Shown: positions 26,155-34,991, counted from the stretch's first letter. The stretch: DNA of 64,000 nucleotides from Aliiroseovarius sp. Z3 (GCF_029105185.1 NZ_JAFMZK010000010.1:62001-126000); one strand, 5' to 3'. The notes: generated from the sequence alone by a model not told the origin. Numbers and translations: made by a program.

Positions 26155-26943
26155 ATGAATCCGGAAAAAGCCCCAATCATTCAGATGAAAAACATCGAAA
26201 AGCACTTTGGCAGCGTGATCGCGCTGGCAGGTGTATCGCTGGAGGTTTTCCCCGGCGAATGCCATTGTCTGCTCGGCGACAACGGGGCCGGGAAGTCGAC
26301 CTTCATCAAGACGATGTCCGGTGTGCACCAGCCCACCCGTGGTGAAATTTTTTTTGAAGGCAAGCCGATGCAGTTCCATGATCCGCGTGATGCGATTGCA
26401 GCGGGCATTGCGACTGTGCACCAGCATCTTGCCATGATCCCGCTGATGTCGGTCAGCCGCAATTTCTTCATGGGAAATGAACCGGTGAAGAAGGTCGGGC
26501 CGCTGAAGTTTTTCGACCATGACTATGCCAATACAGTCACGATGGACGAGATGCGCAAGATGGGTATCAACCTGCGTGGCCCGGATCAGGCCGTTGGCAC
26601 CCTGTCCGGGGGCGAGCGTCAAACCGTCGCCATCGCACGTGCCGTGCATTTTGGTGCCAAAGTTCTGATCCTGGACGAACCGACATCGGCACTTGGTGTT
26701 CGCCAGACGGCCAACGTTCTTGCGACAATCGACAAGGTACGCAAGCAGGGGATCGCAGTTGTGTTCATCACGCATAACGTTCGTCACGCGATGGCCGTGG
26801 GCGATCGGTTTACCGTGCTGAACCGCGGCCAGACCTTGGGTACGGCACAGCGCGGCCAGATCACACCGGAAGAGCTACAAGACATGATGGCGGGTGGCCA
26901 AGAGCTTGTCGCATTGGAAGGCAGCTTGGGCGGCACAGTCTAA
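26155..26943 (+). CDS. Sugar (probably inositol) ABC transporter ATP-binding protein
   Basis: Single-domain ABC ATPase, 262 aa. Walker A GDNGAGKST, signature LSGGERQ, Walker B VLILDEPTSALG and switch-loop ITHN are visible. Most ribose/inositol-type importers use a duplicated ATPase of about 500 aa; a single copy as here is typical of the FrcA fructose-type subgroup and would work as a homodimer. The ATG overlaps the end region of the permease gene (spacing one base). A strong terminator follows. Confidence 0.88.
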   Translation: MNPEKAPIIQMKNIEKHFGSVIALAGVSLEVFPGECHCLLGDNGAGKSTFIKTMSGVHQPTRGEIFFEGKPMQFHDPRDAIAAGIATVHQHLAMIPLMSVSRNFFMGNEPVKKVGPLKFFDHDYANTVTMDEMRKMGINLRGPDQAVGTLSGGERQTVAIARAVHFGAKVLILDEPTSALGVRQTANVLATIDKVRKQGIAVVFITHNVRHAMAVGDRFTVLNRGQTLGTAQRGQITPEELQDMMAGGQELVALEGSLGGTV

Positions 26944-26964
26944 GATCGCATCTTGCGAATGAAG

Positions 26965-26995
26965 CACCGCCGTCAGATCGACGGCGGTGTTTTTG
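26965..26995 (+). terminator. Rho-independent terminator after the ABC operon
   Basis: Perfect 10-bp stem CACCGCCGTC (26965-26974) and GACGGCGGTG (26980-26989), loop AGATC, followed by TTTTTG. It closes the inositol module. Confidence 0.9.
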
Positions 26996-27055
26996 TTGCG
27001 GCGGTTTAGCATGATCCGGCTGGAGTTAAGCGCCGCGCATGACTAGTATCCGGGC

Positions 27056-27958
27056 ATGACATTCGCCCATCAGACCCCCCATCAGACCCAAAGCGATGCT
27101 GCAGACGCAATTCCCCGGATGCCATCCTGGGCGACAGCGGGCCGTCCAACAACATCAGAGGATGCCGCGTTTTTGTCGGGCGCGGCCTTGGCACTTCTGC
27201 ATCACGCGCTGGCGCAGGTTGCCCTCCCGCAAGCATTGCTTCGCGCTCGGCTGGCGTTGACGGCCGCCGAGGCGTGCGTGGCCTTCTCGGGCCGCCCCGA
27301 ACGGGTGCCGGATTTGCGGGATGCGCTTGCCCTGCTGCGACCCGGCGATCAGCCGGGGCCGGCGGGTGCTGTTTATCGCCAGTGGTGGACCGCAGTGTCG
27401 CGGCCGATCTCGGTTCCTGCGTTGAAACGCGCGGTGTCGGACGGGTTGGAAACGCATGTGCCGGTCTGGCAGGCCGCAGTGCAGGGGGGGCCGGTGCAGC
27501 GGGCCGCGGCCGTGTTGGAGGCTGTGCTGACCGATCACCCGGCCGATGAGGCGTCAGCACTGATCCTGGCCGATGCGGCGCTGGCGCGCAGTGTGGGGTG
27601 GTCCCATCTGATGCCACTGTTGGCAGGGGGGCTGAAGCGGCGCGAGTTGCGGCTCACCGGTGCGGACCTGATCACGGCTTGCCATTCCGCCGTTATCCGT
27701 TCCTCGACAGACGCCTTGGGCATCGCTGCCGATTTGACACGCCGTGCCGCCTATCTGCGCACTGTGACCCCAAAACTGCGCGCCAAATGGGCGGGCGCGG
27801 CGGTCGAGATGTTCCTGACCCAAGATGCCTTGGCCCCTGCGGCGCTCACGTCCTTGACGTCAGACCGGGCCGCGCGGCGATTGTGCGACCGGCTGGTCGA
27901 TCTTGGTGCGGTGCGCGAGCTCACTGGCCGCGACACCTTCAGGCTTTACGGGGTATAG
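27056..27958 (+). CDS. DUF1403 family protein
   Basis: Cytoplasmic alanine-rich, mostly helical protein of 300 aa with no signal peptide. It resembles the DUF1403 family of alphaproteobacteria, whose function I do not know. The last 35 residues (SDRAARRLCDRLVDLGAV then RELTGRDTFRLYGV) look like the recognition helix and wing of a winged-helix domain, similar to C-terminal HTH domains of some rhizobial proteins. It is separated by only two bases from an ScpB-like gene, which suggests a joint role in chromosome or plasmid organisation or gene control. The domain reading is inference from sequence pattern. Confidence 0.75.
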   Translation: MTFAHQTPHQTQSDAADAIPRMPSWATAGRPTTSEDAAFLSGAALALLHHALAQVALPQALLRARLALTAAEACVAFSGRPERVPDLRDALALLRPGDQPGPAGAVYRQWWTAVSRPISVPALKRAVSDGLETHVPVWQAAVQGGPVQRAAAVLEAVLTDHPADEASALILADAALARSVGWSHLMPLLAGGLKRRELRLTGADLITACHSAVIRSSTDALGIAADLTRRAAYLRTVTPKLRAKWAGAAVEMFLTQDALAPAALTSLTSDRAARRLCDRLVDLGAVRELTGRDTFRLYGV

Positions 27959-27960
27959 GC

Positions 27961-28587
27961 ATGAATATGGCCAAGGACAGACCAGAGCCGGAACTGGACC
28001 GCGAGTTGTCCGATCTGCCCGCCGAGCTGCGCTGGCGGGAATGGATGCGGCGGATCGAGGCCGTGCTGTTTGCAAGCCGCACGCCCGTCGCGCGCGAGGA
28101 TCTGGCGCGCATCGTGGGGCAGGGGGCATCGGTCGATCTGCTGCTGGATGACCTTGCCGCCGATCTGGCGGGACGGTCGTTCGAAGTTGCCAAACTGGCA
28201 GACGGCTGGATATTGCGCACCCGCCCGGCCTATGCGCCCGCGATCCGCACCGCTGCGGATATAGACGATCAGCTTCTGGACCTGAACCCGTTCGACATCG
28301 CCGTGCTGGCGGCCATTGCCTATCACCAACCCATCACGCGTGACGGGTTGAGTGAGATCTTTGGCAAGGACATCAGCCGCGATCTGATCGGGCGTCTGCA
28401 TGCCCGCAATTTGATCGCCACCGGACCACGCGCGCCGCGTCGTGGCGCGCCTTATACGTTTGTCACCACCGACCAGTTCCTTGTGGCCTTCGATCTGAAA
28501 AGCCTGCGCGACTTGCCCGATCGTGAACAAATCGAAGATGCCGGGATACACGTGGCGTCACCCGGTTGGCAGGGTGGGAAAGGTTAA
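27961..28587 (+). CDS. scpB: ScpB-like protein paired with DUF1403
   Basis: Protein of 208 aa similar to ScpB, the winged-helix accessory subunit of the SMC-ScpAB condensin. The pattern is clear: RIEAVLFASRTPVAREDLARIVG, then LNPFDIAVLAAIAYHQPITRDGLSEIFGKDISRDLIGRLHARNLIATG, then a PYTFVTTDQFLVAFDL tail. No scpA or smc is adjacent, so this is probably a paralogue rather than the housekeeping copy. Start ATG 27961 is two bases after the DUF1403 stop; a longer reading from 27598 lies entirely inside the DUF1403 gene in another frame and is rejected. Confidence 0.82.
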   Translation: MNMAKDRPEPELDRELSDLPAELRWREWMRRIEAVLFASRTPVAREDLARIVGQGASVDLLLDDLAADLAGRSFEVAKLADGWILRTRPAYAPAIRTAADIDDQLLDLNPFDIAVLAAIAYHQPITRDGLSEIFGKDISRDLIGRLHARNLIATGPRAPRRGAPYTFVTTDQFLVAFDLKSLRDLPDREQIEDAGIHVASPGWQGGKG

Positions 28588-28734
28588 GGGACTGCCTAAA
28601 CCTCGTCCGACAGGTGGCGGTGCTGGTCCCTACGAAACAGCATTGCAGGCCGGATTGCTCCGACAGGAATGTTCTTGCACTTGATCCCAACCGCCTTATG
28701 AGAGTGGTGTGAATTGCCCCAGGGGAATGCGTCT

Positions 28735-29421
28735 ATGAAAATGCTGGATACTTTCGTCAAACCGATGCATCCGGAAGGCATCAGGTTCGTCGCGATTTTT
28801 GCCATTGTTACCGCGATTTTGTTCCTGATCTCATCGTTTCTGGGCTGGATCGGCGTTGGTTTGACCATCTGGTGCTATTACTTCTTTCGCGATCCAGAAC
28901 GGGTGACACCCGACCGGCCGGGGTTGATTGTCAGTCCCGCAGATGGGGTGGTGTCATTGATCGAATCTGCCGTCCCGCCCGAAGAGCTGGGCATGGCCAA
29001 CACACCGCTGACCCGCGTCAGTGTGTTCATGAGCGTGTTCAACTGTCATGTGAACCGCACCCCGATCGCAGGCGACGTCACGGCGGTGGCCTATCGGCCC
29101 GGCAAGTTCTTCAATGCTTCGCTGGATAAGGCAAGCGCGGACAATGAACGCAACAGCCTGTGTATTCGGATGCAGGACGGTCGCGATCTGGCGGTTGTCC
29201 AGATCGCTGGTCTGGTAGCACGGCGCATCGTCTGTTTCGTGAAACCCGGCGCGCAGATGCGGACGGGTGAACGGTTCGGTCTGATCCGCTTCGGATCACG
29301 ACTGGATGTGTATCTGCCCGACGGCGTAGCACCGTTGGTCAGCATCGGTCAGACAATGGTCGCAGGTGAAACTGTCATTGCCGAGCTGAACACGGGTGAG
29401 GACGAGGTAAGCCTGTCGTGA
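28735..29421 (+). CDS. psd: Phosphatidylserine decarboxylase proenzyme (short form)
   Basis: Makes phosphatidylethanolamine from phosphatidylserine at the inner membrane. 228 aa, the short bacterial form. Two N-terminal hydrophobic segments span about residues 15-50 and end in [12 protein letters not shown]. The self-cleavage site that creates the pyruvoyl group is the Gly-Ser of [11 protein letters not shown], Ser188, leaving a 41-residue alpha chain. ATG 28735 follows AGGGGAATGCG; a TTG at 28714 is an alternative. The stop overlaps the pssA start (GTGA). Confidence 0.94.
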   Translation: MKMLDTFVKPMHPEGIRFVAIFAIVTAILFLISSFLGWIGVGLTIWCYYFFRDPERVTPDRPGLIVSPADGVVSLIESAVPPEELGMANTPLTRVSVFMSVFNCHVNRTPIAGDVTAVAYRPGKFFNASLDKASADNERNSLCIRMQDGRDLAVVQIAGLVARRIVCFVKPGAQMRTGERFGLIRFGSRLDVYLPDGVAPLVSIGQTMVAGETVIAELNTGEDEVSLS

Positions 29422-30182
29422 CCGACCCCGCTGACAAGCCCGGGTCCGAGTTCGCCCTGATACATCTGATCCCGAACATGCTGACCATCGCTGGCCTGTG
29501 CGCCGGTCTGTCCGCGATCCGTTACGGCGTGCAGGGGGATTTCAGGTTCGCGGTTCAGTTGGTCCTCGTGGCCTGTGTTCTGGACGGGCTGGATGGGCGA
29601 ATTGCCCGATTGATGAACAGCGGCAGCAAGATGGGGGCCGAGCTGGACTCGCTTGCTGATTTCGTGAATTTCGGGGTCGCGCCGCCCTTGGTCATTTACT
29701 ACTGGGCCTTGCAGGACACGGGCAATCTGGCATGGATATCCGTGCTTGTGTATGCGGTTTGTTGTGTGCTCCGCCTTGCTCGGTTCAACGTCAGCAGCAA
29801 CGCAAGCAGTGAAAATGGTCAGAGCACGCCAAGCGCGTTCTTTTCCGGTGTGCCATCCCCGGCGGGCGCTGTGCTGGTACTTCTGCCGATGTCGACTTCG
29901 TTTGCGTTTGACAGCATTCCCATGCCGCCAGACCTGGCGATCTGCGCCTATATGGTCGCGATCGGTCTGTTGATGATCAGCCGCACCCCAATCTGGTCGT
30001 TCAAGACAACGCGCATATCACGAGAAAACGTAAAGTTCTTTCTGGTCGGATTTGCAGTCGTCGGCGTAGCGGCGCTTAGTTTCGCCTGGGTCACTTTCGT
30101 GATGCTGGGCCTTAGCTATATTGTCATGATCATCTGGTGTGGTGTTGCGCATCGTTCGACGGCTTCTGAAAGGGATGGCTAA
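29418..30182 (+). CDS. pssA: CDP-diacylglycerol-serine O-phosphatidyltransferase
   Basis: Integral membrane enzyme, 254 aa, that makes phosphatidylserine, the substrate for Psd. The CDP-alcohol phosphotransferase motif is clear: [10 protein letters not shown], then [13 protein letters not shown]. Several membrane segments follow, including [20 protein letters not shown]. The GTG start at 29418 overlaps the psd stop by four bases, so the two enzymes of one pathway are coupled. Confidence 0.95.
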   Translation: MTDPADKPGSEFALIHLIPNMLTIAGLCAGLSAIRYGVQGDFRFAVQLVLVACVLDGLDGRIARLMNSGSKMGAELDSLADFVNFGVAPPLVIYYWALQDTGNLAWISVLVYAVCCVLRLARFNVSSNASSENGQSTPSAFFSGVPSPAGAVLVLLPMSTSFAFDSIPMPPDLAICAYMVAIGLLMISRTPIWSFKTTRISRENVKFFLVGFAVVGVAALSFAWVTFVMLGLSYIVMIIWCGVAHRSTASERDG

Positions 30183-30183
30183 G

Positions 30184-30807
30184 ATGGATATCGAAGCGGT
30201 TCAGACCTCGTATGCCCGCTGGGCACCGATCTATGACAAGACCTTCGGCGCGGTGACGCATTCCGGCAGGCGCCGGGCGGTCAGTTACATCAACAGCCGT
30301 GCCGGATCGGTGTTGGAGGTCGGCGTCGGCACCGGCCTGTCTCTGGAACATTACGACCCTGATCTAAATGTAACCGGAATTGATTTCAGTGAGCAGATGT
30401 TGGCCAAGGCACAGGCGAAAGTGCGCGAACGTGACCTGAAGCACGTTGTGGCGCTGCGGCAGATGGATGCCCGTGCGCTGGATTTCCCAGATCACAGCTT
30501 TGACACGATCGCCGCCATGCATGTGTTGTCCGTGGTGCCGGAACCCGAACGCGTCATGTCCGAAATCGCGCGCGTTTTGAAACCGGGCGGCAAGGTGGTC
30601 ATCACCAACCATTTCGTGCGCACTCAAGGCATCTTGGCATTGTTGGAGCGTCTGTCCGCACCGTTTGCAAACACGATCGGGTGGCATTCCGATTTCCATA
30701 TCGAAACCGTGTTGCAGGAACCCGTGCTCGAGGTCGAAGAACGCAAGACGTTGCCGCCGCTTGGGATGATGACGTTTCTGGTGTTAACAAAATCGGGCGG
30801 TGTTTAG
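30184..30807 (+). CDS. pmtA: Phosphatidylethanolamine N-methyltransferase, Rhodobacter type
   Basis: SAM-dependent methyltransferase, 207 aa, cytoplasmic with peripheral membrane binding. Motif I is VLEVGVGTGLSLEHYD; the acidic second motif is GIDFSEQMLAKA; then MHVLSVVPEPERVMSEIARVLKPGG. The N-terminus with YARWAPIYDKTFG matches PmtA of Rhodobacter. It methylates PE to phosphatidylcholine, directly following psd-pssA. ATG 30184 is preferred because AAAGGG lies nine bases upstream; ATG 30175 is adjacent to that site and overlaps pssA. Confidence 0.9.
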   Translation: MDIEAVQTSYARWAPIYDKTFGAVTHSGRRRAVSYINSRAGSVLEVGVGTGLSLEHYDPDLNVTGIDFSEQMLAKAQAKVRERDLKHVVALRQMDARALDFPDHSFDTIAAMHVLSVVPEPERVMSEIARVLKPGGKVVITNHFVRTQGILALLERLSAPFANTIGWHSDFHIETVLQEPVLEVEERKTLPPLGMMTFLVLTKSGGV

Positions 30808-30895
30808 CGCCCGCCACCAACGCTGTCACGCGATGGGCTTTTCGTGCCATGCCCAGTGTGCTAGCCACTTAGCCAGTTAATTTGGAGGCCCGCCC

Positions 30896-31945
30896 GTGTT
30901 GGATCTTACCCATGTTCGCACTGTTCTGTCCGAACATTACGACCTTGCCCCCTCGGCTGAGCTTGCTGACGGAATGCAGGATATCTATGCCCGCATGGAC
31001 CGGGTGGTAACCCCTCCGGATTTTGCGACCTTTGCCCCGTATATCAAAGCGATCAACGCGCTGAAAAAAGAACGCAACGCGGTGATCCTTGGCCACAACT
31101 ACATGACGCCCGAGATTTTCCACGGCGTGTCGGATTTCGTCGGCGACAGCCTGCAACTGGCAATGAAGGCCAGCGATGTCGAGGCCGATGTAATCGTGCA
31201 GGCCGGTGTGCATTTCATGGCGGAAACGTCAAAGATCCTCAGCCCTGGAAAAACCGTGCTGATGCCGGATATGGAAGCCGGATGTTCGCTGGCCGAAAGC
31301 ATCACCGCCGAGGGGATCGACGAAATGCGTGCCAAGTATCCCGGTGCGCCAGTCGTGTCTTATGTAAACACCACGGCCGAGGTGAAAGCAGCATCCGATA
31401 TCTGTTGCACGTCCTCCAACGCTGTTCAGATCGTGAACGCGCTGGAGGCCGAGACAGTGATCATGACGCCGGATCAGTATCTGGCGCAGAACGTGGCCAA
31501 TGAAAGCCACAAGACCGTGGTTTACTGGCCCGGTTCCTGCATCGTGCATGAACAATACACCGCGCAGGATCTGCGTAATTTCCGCGAATGGAACCCCGGC
31601 ACCAAGCTGATCGCGCATCCCGAATGCACCCCCGACGTGGTGGCCGAGGCGGATTTCTCGGGGTCCACAAGTGGCATTCTGAAATACGTCACCGAGACGA
31701 AGCCCGAAAAGGCGATGCTGATCACCGAATGTTCGATGGCGTCGAACATCGCGGATGAATTGCCCGAGGTCGAGTTCGTCGGCCCCTGCAATATGTGCCC
31801 CTATATGAAGAAGATCACGCTTGAGAAGATCCTGTATTCCCTGCACACGATGGAAGGGCAGGTCGAAGTGGACCCGGTCGTGGCCGAGAAGGCCCGCCAT
31901 GCGGTGCAGGCGATGATTGATATGTCGCGCAAGCTGGGGCTGTGA
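30896..31945 (+). CDS. nadA: Quinolinate synthase
   Basis: [4Fe-4S] enzyme condensing iminoaspartate with DHAP to quinolinate, first part of NAD synthesis. 349 aa. Cluster cysteines are in the conserved places: MEAGCSLAE, SDICCTSSNA and CNMCPYMKK; the HPEC of AHPECTPDVV is also present. The GTG start at 30896 has a good ribosome site TTGGAGG at 30882-30888. First gene of nadABC; the next start is seven bases after its stop. Confidence 0.97.
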   Translation: MLDLTHVRTVLSEHYDLAPSAELADGMQDIYARMDRVVTPPDFATFAPYIKAINALKKERNAVILGHNYMTPEIFHGVSDFVGDSLQLAMKASDVEADVIVQAGVHFMAETSKILSPGKTVLMPDMEAGCSLAESITAEGIDEMRAKYPGAPVVSYVNTTAEVKAASDICCTSSNAVQIVNALEAETVIMTPDQYLAQNVANESHKTVVYWPGSCIVHEQYTAQDLRNFREWNPGTKLIAHPECTPDVVAEADFSGSTSGILKYVTETKPEKAMLITECSMASNIADELPEVEFVGPCNMCPYMKKITLEKILYSLHTMEGQVEVDPVVAEKARHAVQAMIDMSRKLGL

Positions 31946-31952
31946 TCCTGCG

Positions 31953-33521
31953 ATGCAGACCCTTGCCACCGATCGCGTCATTATCGTCGGGGCCGGATTG
32001 GGGGCGCTGTATGCGGCGCTGAAACTGGCGCCGCACCCGGTGGTGATGATCTCGCCCGAGGTGCTGGGCGAAGGGGCCAGTTCGGCCTGGGCACAGGGTG
32101 GCGTCGCGGCTGCGATGGATGCGGCGGACAGCCCGGACAGCCATGCCGCCGACACGGTGAAGGCAGGTGCCGGCACCGTGAACCCGGCTGTGGCGGATCT
32201 GGTGACGCGCGAGGCGCGCGATTACATCCTTGACCTGACCACGATGGGCACGCCGTTCGACCGGACCGAGGATGGCGGCTATGTCCTGTCGCGCGAAGCG
32301 GCGCACAGTTTTGCACGGGTGGTGCGCGTGAAGGGTGATCAGGCGGGGGCCGAGATCATGGCCGCGCTGATCGCGCAGGTGCGCAACACCCCGTCCATTC
32401 AGGTGCTGGAAGGCACCATGGCGCGCGACCTTGAAGTGACGGATGGGCGGGTGACCGGTGTGGTCATTCAGGAAGCCGGTGGTGAACGATCCGGCCCGGT
32501 CCTGTTGCGCGGGGCTGCGGTGTTGCTGGCCGGCGGCGGCTCTGGCGGGCTTTATGCCTTGACCACCAATCCGCCGCGTATTCGGGGGCAGGTGATCGGT
32601 ATGGCCGCCCGCGCCGGTGCCTTGATTGCCGATGCCGAGTTCGTGCAATTCCACCCCACCGCGATGGATGTGGGCGAAGACCCCGCACCGCTGGCGACCG
32701 AGGCCCTGCGCGGCGAAGGGGCGATCCTGATCAACAAGCATGGCGAACGTTTCATGCAGGCCATCCACCCGGACGCCGAGTTGGCGCCACGCGACATCGT
32801 GGCCCGTGCGATCTATGCCCAGGTCAAGGCAGACAATCGCCCGATGCTGGACACGCGCGACGTGTTGGGCGAAGCAATCAAGACGCAGTTCCCCGCCGTC
32901 GCCGAGTATTGTGTGCGCAACGGAATTGATCCGGCGGTTGATCCGATCCCGATTGCCCCGGCGGCACATTACCATATGGGCGGCATAGCGACGGATACGC
33001 AGGGGCGTGCCACGCTGGACGGCCTGTGGGTCTGTGGTGAAGCCTCGTCCACCGGTTTGCATGGGGCGAACCGGCTGGCGTCGAACGGATTGCTGGAAGC
33101 CTTGGTCTATGCCCGCATCTGCGCCGAGGGGATGGCGCAGACCCTGAACCACGTGGCCGAAGCCGTGCCACTGGAGCTCACCTTTCCCGACGGCGGCATG
33201 CCGCCTGCACCCGAGGCTGTGCAATCGCTGCGTCAGACCATGACCCAGAATGTGGGTGTGGTGCGGGATCGTGCCGGGCTGACCCGCGCCCTGGCCACCA
33301 TCGCCGCGCTTGAGGTCGCCCATGGCGACAGCCCGTCCTTTCTGAATATGTGCGCCACCGCGACCTTGATCGCGGCAGGGGCTTTGCTGCGCGAAGAAAG
33401 CCGTGGGGCACATGAGCGATCGGATTTCCCTGAGCCTGCCGATGGGCCGGGCCAGCGGTCCGAAATGTATCTGACCGACGCGCTCGCCGTGCGGGCACAG
33501 GTTTGCAAGGAACTGTCATGA
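31953..33521 (+). CDS. nadB: L-aspartate oxidase
   Basis: FAD enzyme of the succinate-dehydrogenase flavoprotein family, 522 aa, forming iminoaspartate for NadA. The N-terminal FAD motif is IIVGAGLGALYAALKL; substrate and FAD segments include ASSAWAQGGVAAA, EFVQFHPTAMDVG and GEASSTGLHGANRLASNGLLEA. ATG 31953 puts the FAD motif at the normal distance from the N-terminus; a longer reading would overlap nadA. It ends within the nadC start (ATGA). Confidence 0.96.
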   Translation: MQTLATDRVIIVGAGLGALYAALKLAPHPVVMISPEVLGEGASSAWAQGGVAAAMDAADSPDSHAADTVKAGAGTVNPAVADLVTREARDYILDLTTMGTPFDRTEDGGYVLSREAAHSFARVVRVKGDQAGAEIMAALIAQVRNTPSIQVLEGTMARDLEVTDGRVTGVVIQEAGGERSGPVLLRGAAVLLAGGGSGGLYALTTNPPRIRGQVIGMAARAGALIADAEFVQFHPTAMDVGEDPAPLATEALRGEGAILINKHGERFMQAIHPDAELAPRDIVARAIYAQVKADNRPMLDTRDVLGEAIKTQFPAVAEYCVRNGIDPAVDPIPIAPAAHYHMGGIATDTQGRATLDGLWVCGEASSTGLHGANRLASNGLLEALVYARICAEGMAQTLNHVAEAVPLELTFPDGGMPPAPEAVQSLRQTMTQNVGVVRDRAGLTRALATIAALEVAHGDSPSFLNMCATATLIAAGALLREESRGAHERSDFPEPADGPGQRSEMYLTDALAVRAQVCKELS

Positions 33522-34366
33522 GTTATTCCACCCTTCCCGATCTTGTTCTGGAGCCGATGATCCGCGGTGCGTTGATGGAGGATCTGGGCAGCTATGGGGA
33601 TGTCACCACGCGCGCCGTGATCCCGTCAGGTACCACCTATGATGCCCGGCTAAATGCGCGCGAAGATGCGGTCGTATCGGGAATGCAGGTGGCCGCGATT
33701 GCCTTCCGACTGGTGGACCCCACGCTGGAGGTCATCACCCATATCGCGGATGGGCAGCCCTGCAAAAAGGGCGACACGTTGATGACGATCAAGGGTTCGG
33801 CGGCGTCGATCTTGTCAGGCGAGCGTGTGGCGCTGAACTTCGCGGGTCGTCTGACCGGGATGGCCACCAAGACCGCCGGGTTCGTGGCCGAGACACGCGG
33901 CACCGAAGCCCGCGTGACTTGTACGCGTAAGACCACGCCGGGATTGCGTCTGGTCGAGAAGCTGGCCGTGCTGCATGGCGGCGGGTTCAACCACCGCTAT
34001 TCCCTGTCCGATGCAATCCTGATCAAGGACAACCACATTGCGGCGGCGGGCGGCGTCCGTCAGGTGCTTGAAGCCACCAAAGCCCATGCAAGCCATATGA
34101 TGGCGGTCGAGATCGAGGTTGACCGGCTGGACCAATTGGCCGAGGTGCTTGAAGTCGGCGGCGCGTCGGTCGTGCTGCTCGACAATATGGACAATGATCT
34201 GCTGCGGCAGGCCGTGGACATGGTGGATGGCGCCCTGAAAACAGAGGCCAGCGGGAATGTGACGCTGGACCGCATCGCCTCGATCGCGGCGACGGGCGTC
34301 GACTATATCTCGTCCGGGGCGCTGACCCATTCGGCGCGCACGGTGGATCTGGGGTTGGACTTCTGA
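33518..34366 (+). CDS. nadC: Quinolinate phosphoribosyltransferase (nicotinate-nucleotide pyrophosphorylase)
   Basis: Converts quinolinate with PRPP to nicotinate mononucleotide. 282 aa, standard length. Motifs: EDLGSYGDVTTRAVIP at the N-terminus, TRKTTPGLRLVEKLAVLHGGG, HRYSLSDAILIKDNHI and the phosphate-binding region near VDYISSGALTHS. Overlaps nadB by four bases. Third and last gene of the de novo NAD operon. Confidence 0.96.
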   Translation: MSYSTLPDLVLEPMIRGALMEDLGSYGDVTTRAVIPSGTTYDARLNAREDAVVSGMQVAAIAFRLVDPTLEVITHIADGQPCKKGDTLMTIKGSAASILSGERVALNFAGRLTGMATKTAGFVAETRGTEARVTCTRKTTPGLRLVEKLAVLHGGGFNHRYSLSDAILIKDNHIAAAGGVRQVLEATKAHASHMMAVEIEVDRLDQLAEVLEVGGASVVLLDNMDNDLLRQAVDMVDGALKTEASGNVTLDRIASIAATGVDYISSGALTHSARTVDLGLDF

Positions 34367-34415
34367 CGATCGACGACACGTCAGAGTCGCGTTCCGCGTG
34401 TCCGTCATCTTGAAT

Positions 34416-34434
34416 TATGGCAAAGTTTGCCATA
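34416..34434. promoter_or_regulatory. Palindromic operator of the parDE operon
   Basis: Perfect inverted repeat TATGGCAAA (34416-34424) and TTTGCCATA (34426-34434) around one central G, 23 bases before the antitoxin start. Position and symmetry fit an autoregulatory site for a ribbon-helix-helix antitoxin or its complex with toxin. Confidence 0.75.
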
Positions 34435-34456
34435 CATTTGAAGCAGGAGGCCAACC

Positions 34457-34696
34457 ATGTCCACGATGAACATATCCCTGCCCGAACAGATGAAAAGCTG
34501 GGTTGAATCTCAATCCCGCTCTGGCCGGTTTGCCAATTCCAGCGATTATGTCCGCGATCTGATCCGGCGTGATCAGGAACGAGCCGTCGCGATATCCGAG
34601 GTGCAGGCCGCGGTTGATGCCGCTCTTGCCTCTGGCCCGCCAGCCCGGTTTGATGCGGATGCGTTCAAGGCCCGGATGCGCCAGGATGCCGACTAG
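34457..34696 (+). CDS. ParD-family antitoxin
   Basis: Small protein of 79 aa with an N-terminal ribbon-helix-helix: MSTMNISLPEQMKSWVESQ forms strand and helix, and SGRFANSSDYVRDLIRRDQ forms the second helix. The C-terminal part would wrap around the toxin. AGCAGGAGG precedes the ATG. Overlaps the toxin gene by 11 bases, normal for type II pairs. It should neutralise the next gene product and bind the palindrome upstream. Confidence 0.9.
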   Translation: MSTMNISLPEQMKSWVESQSRSGRFANSSDYVRDLIRRDQERAVAISEVQAAVDAALASGPPARFDADAFKARMRQDAD

Positions 34697-34991
34697 GGCG
34701 ACCTATCGACTGACCCCGGCGGCACAGAACGATCTTGCAGAAATATGGCGCTACGGCGCGGGAACATGGTCAGACGATCAGGCGGATCGCTATCTTGACG
34801 TGTTGGTCAACGGGTTTGAACTGATCGCGGACCAGCCAGACATGTCGCGGCTGCGCTCCGAATTCACGCCGCCCGTACGCATCTTTCCAACCGGCTCTCA
34901 TCTGGTCGTTTACATCGCAGATCAGCAGGGTGTGACCATTTTGCGCGTGCTTCACAATCGCCGGGATCTGCTGGCGGCCCTGGACAGTTGA
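34686..34991 (+). CDS. ParE-family toxin
   Basis: RelE/ParE-fold toxin, 101 aa. The pattern YRLTPAAQNDLAEIWRYG, then LIADQPDMSRLRSEF, then VYIADQQGVTILRVLHNRRDL is that of ParE, many of which inhibit DNA gyrase. The start ATG 34686 lies inside the antitoxin reading; a longer reading from 34569 is only the shadow of the antitoxin gene. No truncation visible, so the toxin is probably intact. Confidence 0.9.
   Translation: MPTRATYRLTPAAQNDLAEIWRYGAGTWSDDQADRYLDVLVNGFELIADQPDMSRLRSEFTPPVRIFPTGSHLVVYIADQQGVTILRVLHNRRDLLAALDS

Noticed and set aside
27598-27960. N-terminal extension of ScpB into the DUF1403 gene
   Set aside because: Frame overlaps the other gene and has no ScpB-like sequence; ATG 27961 is the normal start.
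31815-33413. 532-codon minus-strand reading opposite nadB
   Set aside because: Shadow of nadB; His/Arg/Gly-rich composition and no ribosome site.
34367-34415. Terminator after nadC (GACACG / CGTGTC)
   Set aside because: Stem of six with a loop of 14 and no T-run; too weak to call.
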